The notes under the pieces: model-generated
What the model was told of the DNA's origin: nothing
What the model saw: only the letters and a program-made list of their open reading frames with translations
Databases searched by the model: none
Shown here: piece by piece, positions 60,130-64,000 of the stretch
How positions within the stretch are numbered: the stretch's first letter is position 1
How the letters are laid out: every line of letters starts with the position of its first letter
Position numbers and translations under genes: made by a program
Assembly (NCBI RefSeq): GCF_900102025.1
Contig: NZ_FNAU01000004.1
Span: 62,001-126,000 of the forward strand
Direction of reading: 5' to 3'
DNA length: 64,000 nt
Source: Actinobaculum suis
GTDB taxonomy: Bacteria; Actinomycetota; Actinomycetes; Actinomycetales; Actinomycetaceae

Positions 60130-60181
60130 GGTGATGCAGGAAGGTGTTGTAGGAAGGTGTTGCAGGAAGGTGTTGCAGGAA
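60130..60181. repeat. Four 13-bp tandem repeats
   Basis: GGTGTTGCAGGAA and close variants are repeated four times without gaps (60130-60142, 60143-60155, 60156-60168, 60169-60181). Non-coding, with no stop pattern. Confidence 0.85.
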
Positions 60182-60354
60182 GCCGTGCGGCTTTAAATGT
60201 GCGCAGCGTCTCGTGGGGGAATGTGCGCAGTTCCTCATAGGGGAGGGCACAGAAGTCCCGAAATGTGGCTAGCTCTGGCCGAAATCACTAGTAGGAAACG
60301 ATTTCAAAGGCAATAAACGGCCCGGTTGGGGCGCGAATGGGAGATAATAGCCAA

Positions 60355-60388
60355 AGCGGAATGATCCGCTAGCCCGAAGATATGGGCT
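60355..60388 (+). promoter_or_regulatory. Two small hairpins in the eno leader
   Basis: AGCGGA-ATGA-TCCGCT (60355-60370) is followed directly by AGCCC-(8 nt)-GGGCT (60371-60388), ending 12 bp before the ribosome-binding site of eno. A GATAAT at 60343-60348 could be the -10 element, which would place both hairpins in the untranslated leader. Confidence 0.4.
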
Positions 60389-60401
60389 CGCCAACACGTA
60401 A

Positions 60402-61691
<1,290 letters not shown>

Positions 61692-61723
61692 GTAGTAGCA
61701 ATATACGGGCACGGTAGCCCGAA

Positions 61724-61763
61724 AGGAGGGGGCGGGTCGCCAGATAAGCGACCCGCCCCTCCT
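61724..61763 (+). terminator. Strong stem-loop after eno
   Basis: 61724-61740 pairs with 61748-61763 (16 bp with one bulged G) around a 7-nt loop, 33 bp after the stop. No T-run follows, so it may work as an I-shaped actinobacterial terminator. Confidence 0.7.
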
Positions 61764-61769
61764 ACATGC

Positions 61770-61810
61770 CCGAACATTTGTGTTGCGCATACCGAACATT
61801 TGTGTTGCGC
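61770..61810. repeat. Perfect 19-bp direct repeat, 22-bp period
   Basis: CCGAACATTTGTGTTGCGC occurs at 61770-61788 and again at 61792-61810. It sits in the 328-bp gap between eno and the MFS gene; the rest of that gap shows no gene. Confidence 0.8.
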
Positions 61811-62019
61811 CACAAGGTCCAGCAGTACTGTTTGGCAGAAGCCACTAACTTCGCGTGGCTAATTTATGCTCAATGGCGATTAAGGGATTTGGCCGCGGGA
61901 TACACTCCCGGCCAACCCCTGGTAATGTGCCAATCGGCAGGTTTTGGATATTGAGGTAGCGGCCGGGTGTGCTTTCTTAAGTTTGAAATCAGAATGTGTG
62001 GGGAAACGGAGCGGTACGC

Positions 62020-63423
62020 ATGGCCGGATACTCGGAATTATTTAGACGCGCCGATTATGCGTGGTGGGTTTTCGGTGATTCCACGCTCGCGCTGAGCTCC
62101 AGCTTGGCGATTGCCAACTCGATGCTTCTCGTTGACGTCTCCGGCGAGCCCGCGCTCGCCGGGTTGCTCGTGGGAGTTATTAACTCGTGCGGCCTGCTCG
62201 CGGCATTTTTGGGCGGTGGCCTGGCGGATCGGCGGAGCCGGCGCAAAATAATCGGCTGGTGCATGAACTTTGCGGCCGTGGCCGAGCTGGTGCTGGCAGG
62301 GGTGCTCATCGGCATGGAGTTCCTGCACCTTGGCGCTAACGAAGGGCCGGCCCCGGTAGGGGCGCTCGTGGCCTTCGTAGTGCTACTGCTGTGCACCACC
62401 TTCGCGGTTGATTTTTCCAGCCCGGCGGAAGATGCCGCGCTGAAAAACATCGTGACTCCCGCGGAATTCCCCCGCGCCATGAGCCTGGCAACCGGGCGTT
62501 CGAATGTGCTAAGCATCGCGGGATCGCCGCTGGCCGGGGCGCTCTACGCGTTACATCCGGCCGCTGTGTATTTTGTGCGGTCCGGCGGATTCGCCGGCAT
62601 GGTGCTAGCACTCCGGAATATCAAACGACATCTGGGGCCGCGCGAAGTGCCACCCGCACGCGAAGATTTGCCCACACCACAAGAGCCATCCGCACACGAA
62701 GATTCGGCCGAGTTTGGCCCCGACGTTGCCGATGATCTGCCACCGGATTCGAAGAATGCGCGGGAATCGGTTCCGGGGCGCGGCACAAATCCGCGCGCGC
62801 CCCGGAGCCGGCACGGATTTGGCGGATTTGTGTTTTTGAGTTCAAACCCGGTGCTCCGCCGAATCGCGATTGCGGCGCCACTGATTAATCTGGCACTCTT
62901 CTTGGCCATGCAAACCACGGTTTTCGCAGGCCGGAGCGGCGGGCAATCCACGCTTACCATCGGCATAATTTATGCAGGTTTTGCCATTGGGGGATTAGCA
63001 GGCAGTTTCGTAGCGCCCAAGATTACGGATACGTTCCCGATAGGCCGGGTGGTGCTCTGGGGTTTGAACGGCATGGCCCTGGCGCTCTTGGCATTTTCCT
63101 TTGCGGTTGGTAATCCGTGGGCAATGTTCGCCTTGGGCGCGGTAGCGATGCTCCCTTCCGCCGCGGTGAATGGCGGGCTTTTCGGGTACGTTTTTGCGGT
63201 TACCCCGGAATCCTTGCAGGGCCGGGTACAGGCCGCTTTCCTAGTGATAGCTGGCCTGGGCAACGTGCTCGCAGCCCCGCTCGCGGGCGGGATCGTGGCC
63301 GTAGGATCTGCGTGGTTGCTCAGCGTGGCGGTGCTCCTTACCTCGTTTGCCGCCATAGCCCTCCTCGCTTCCTCCCCGGATTTGCGCGGCCTGGCACGCC
63401 TAGAAGACGTATACGAAAGCTGA
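62020..63423 (+). CDS. Major facilitator superfamily transporter
   Basis: A 467-residue protein with about 12 membrane segments, the loop-2 MFS motif variant GGGLADRRSRRKI, and a central charged hydrophilic loop (about 205-265, Pro/Glu/Asp-rich) between the two six-helix halves. It resembles drug/efflux-type MFS proteins of the enterobactin-exporter/MefA group, but the substrate is unknown. I chose ATG 62020, preceded by GGAG, over the GTG at 61996. Confidence 0.85.
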   Translation: MAGYSELFRRADYAWWVFGDSTLALSSSLAIANSMLLVDVSGEPALAGLLVGVINSCGLLAAFLGGGLADRRSRRKIIGWCMNFAAVAELVLAGVLIGMEFLHLGANEGPAPVGALVAFVVLLLCTTFAVDFSSPAEDAALKNIVTPAEFPRAMSLATGRSNVLSIAGSPLAGALYALHPAAVYFVRSGGFAGMVLALRNIKRHLGPREVPPAREDLPTPQEPSAHEDSAEFGPDVADDLPPDSKNARESVPGRGTNPRAPRSRHGFGGFVFLSSNPVLRRIAIAAPLINLALFLAMQTTVFAGRSGGQSTLTIGIIYAGFAIGGLAGSFVAPKITDTFPIGRVVLWGLNGMALALLAFSFAVGNPWAMFALGAVAMLPSAAVNGGLFGYVFAVTPESLQGRVQAAFLVIAGLGNVLAAPLAGGIVAVGSAWLLSVAVLLTSFAAIALLASSPDLRGLARLEDVYES

Positions 63424-63467
63424 CCACACACTGAAGCTCGCCGCCCGTCCCCGTGCAGGTCTTTTTC

Positions 63468-63622
63468 GCGTACGGCGCGAGCTGCGTTGATTCTTTTTCG
63501 CGCACGGCGCCAGCTGCGTAGATTCTCTTAGCGCACGGCGCCAGCTGCGCAGAGCCTTGTCACGTATAGCGCTAGCTGCGTAGAACCTTGTCGCGCATAG
63601 CGCCAGCCGCGCACTTTCTCAC
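63468..63622. repeat. Five degenerate 31-32 bp tandem repeats after the MFS gene
   Basis: Units start near 63468, 63500, 63531, 63562 and 63593 with consensus GCGCACGGCGCCAGCTGCGTAG then an ATTCTCTTA/ACCTTGTC-like tail. Several units contain TAG after CTGCG, so this may be a further, more diverged stop array, though its first unit lies about 45 bp past the gene stop. Confidence 0.8.
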
Positions 63623-63680
63623 GTGTGGCGCGCGGCGAGCACGGTGGGTAAGTATCGCGGCAGTGCTTAGACTGGAGTGT

Positions 63681-64000
63681 ATGAGTTCACGGCGTCCTCC
63701 CATACCCCCAGCGCGGCGCGGCCGGCCCCGGGGTGAAAGCGGCGACGCCGAAAACCGGCGGAGCTTACGGGGGTTTTTCCGCGGCGGTAACAAGCGGACT
63801 GAAAAAACTTCGAATAGTCGTGAGCAGCGCCCCTTGGCCGCCCCGGTCGCACCTTCGCCTTTGGCAAGTGGCACCCCAAACCGGCTGGGTACTTCCCAAA
63901 CCGCGCCTTCACCCACGGGTTCTTCACCGGCCGCTTCCGCACCGCCAGGCGCGGCACCGCAGCGAGCCGGGCAGGGCCGGCGTCGGCGGACTGTGGCACG
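63681..64000 (+). CDS. N-terminal part of a probable septum-formation-initiator (FtsB/DivIC-like) protein (3' partial)
   Basis: From ATG 63681 (GGAG just upstream) the frame stays open to the edge of the window. The 106 visible residues are disordered and rich in Arg, Pro, Ala and Ser (SSRRPPIPPARRGRPRGE at the start, GQGRRRRTVA at the end), matching the basic Pro-rich cytoplasmic tail before the membrane helix of actinobacterial FtsB-like proteins. In mycobacteria such a gene follows eno (Rv1024). The diagnostic membrane helix and coiled coil lie outside the window, so the assignment rests on position and composition. Confidence 0.5.
   Translation, partial: MSSRRPPIPPARRGRPRGESGDAENRRSLRGFFRGGNKRTEKTSNSREQRPLAAPVAPSPLASGTPNRLGTSQTAPSPTGSSPAASAPPGAAPQRAGQGRRRRTVA

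Noticed and set aside
61766-61954. 62-codon ORF after eno
   Set aside because: It runs through the direct repeats, has no ribosome-binding site and resembles no protein.

Overview
This window is a chromosomal stretch of a high-GC Gram-positive bacterium (Actinobacteria). The evidence is codon and base composition, lipoproteins and Sec-secreted proteins without an outer-membrane apparatus, a protein O-mannosyltransferase, an RpfB-like wall protein, and a gene order that follows, from memory, the Mycobacterium tuberculosis pmt-rsmI-metG-tatD-rpfB-ksgA ... pth-rplY-prs-glmU-TetR-mfd-eno-(ftsB-like) block. The very large secreted subtilase with C-terminal FG-GAP-like repeats, the SF1-helicase/MTES_1575-like protein and the short-repeat-rich intergenic DNA suggest the Actinomycetaceae (an Actinobaculum/Actinotignum/Trueperella-like organism). 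That last step is inference.

Layout. 1-4.6 kb: a degenerate superfamily-1 helicase-like protein (partial at the left edge) and a small downstream protein. 4.7-10.7 kb: a minus-strand ABC importer (binding lipoprotein, two permeases, ATPase) with a co-transcribed alkaline-phosphatase-superfamily enzyme and an upstream HAD hydrolase, plausibly for a phosphonate or phosphate-ester compound. 11-17 kb: one 1998-residue secreted subtilase. 17.3-24.8 kb: semialdehyde dehydrogenase, DEDDh-exonuclease-like protein, amino-acid permease, MetE-type methyltransferase, HtrA protease. 24.9-38.1 kb: the conserved pmt/rsmI ... metG-tatD-(membrane protein)-rpfB-like-ksgA-ABC-F block. 38.2-45.1 kb: a lipoprotein, a MacAB/LolCDE-like export module whose permease gene is frameshifted at an A7 run, and a NatAB-type exporter under a TetR regulator. 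45.1-54.4 kb: tRNA-Gln, truncated glmU, prs, TauE-type permease, rplY, pth, mfd. 54.4-59.3 kb: a minus-strand amino-acid ABC importer with two paralogous binding lipoproteins and a transsulfuration PLP enzyme. 59.3-64 kb: a 1.1 kb gene-free stretch, eno, an MFS transporter and the start of a probable FtsB/DivIC-like gene.

The most striking signal is not a gene. Downstream of at least a dozen genes the last bases of the coding sequence, including the stop codon, are followed by degenerate tandem copies of themselves, with unit length specific to each gene (10-33 bp). The rest of the unit drifts, but the stop triplet stays a stop and interchanges among TAA, TAG and TGA. Examples are eight stops exactly 16 bp apart after the TauE-type gene, seven about 14 bp apart after prs, and five 23-25 bp apart after the HAD gene. 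Many units are not multiples of three, so the array closes all three frames. I know of no described element matching this. Related short tandem repeats also occur in-frame inside many coding regions (TatD, KsgA, Mfd, PMT, HtrA, the phosphatase and a permease). Other points of note are GlmU without its acetyltransferase domain, an exonuclease with a D-to-N change at its last catalytic position, the loss of helicase ATPase motifs, an RpfB-like protein with a different lytic domain, and the absence of ispE beside ksgA.
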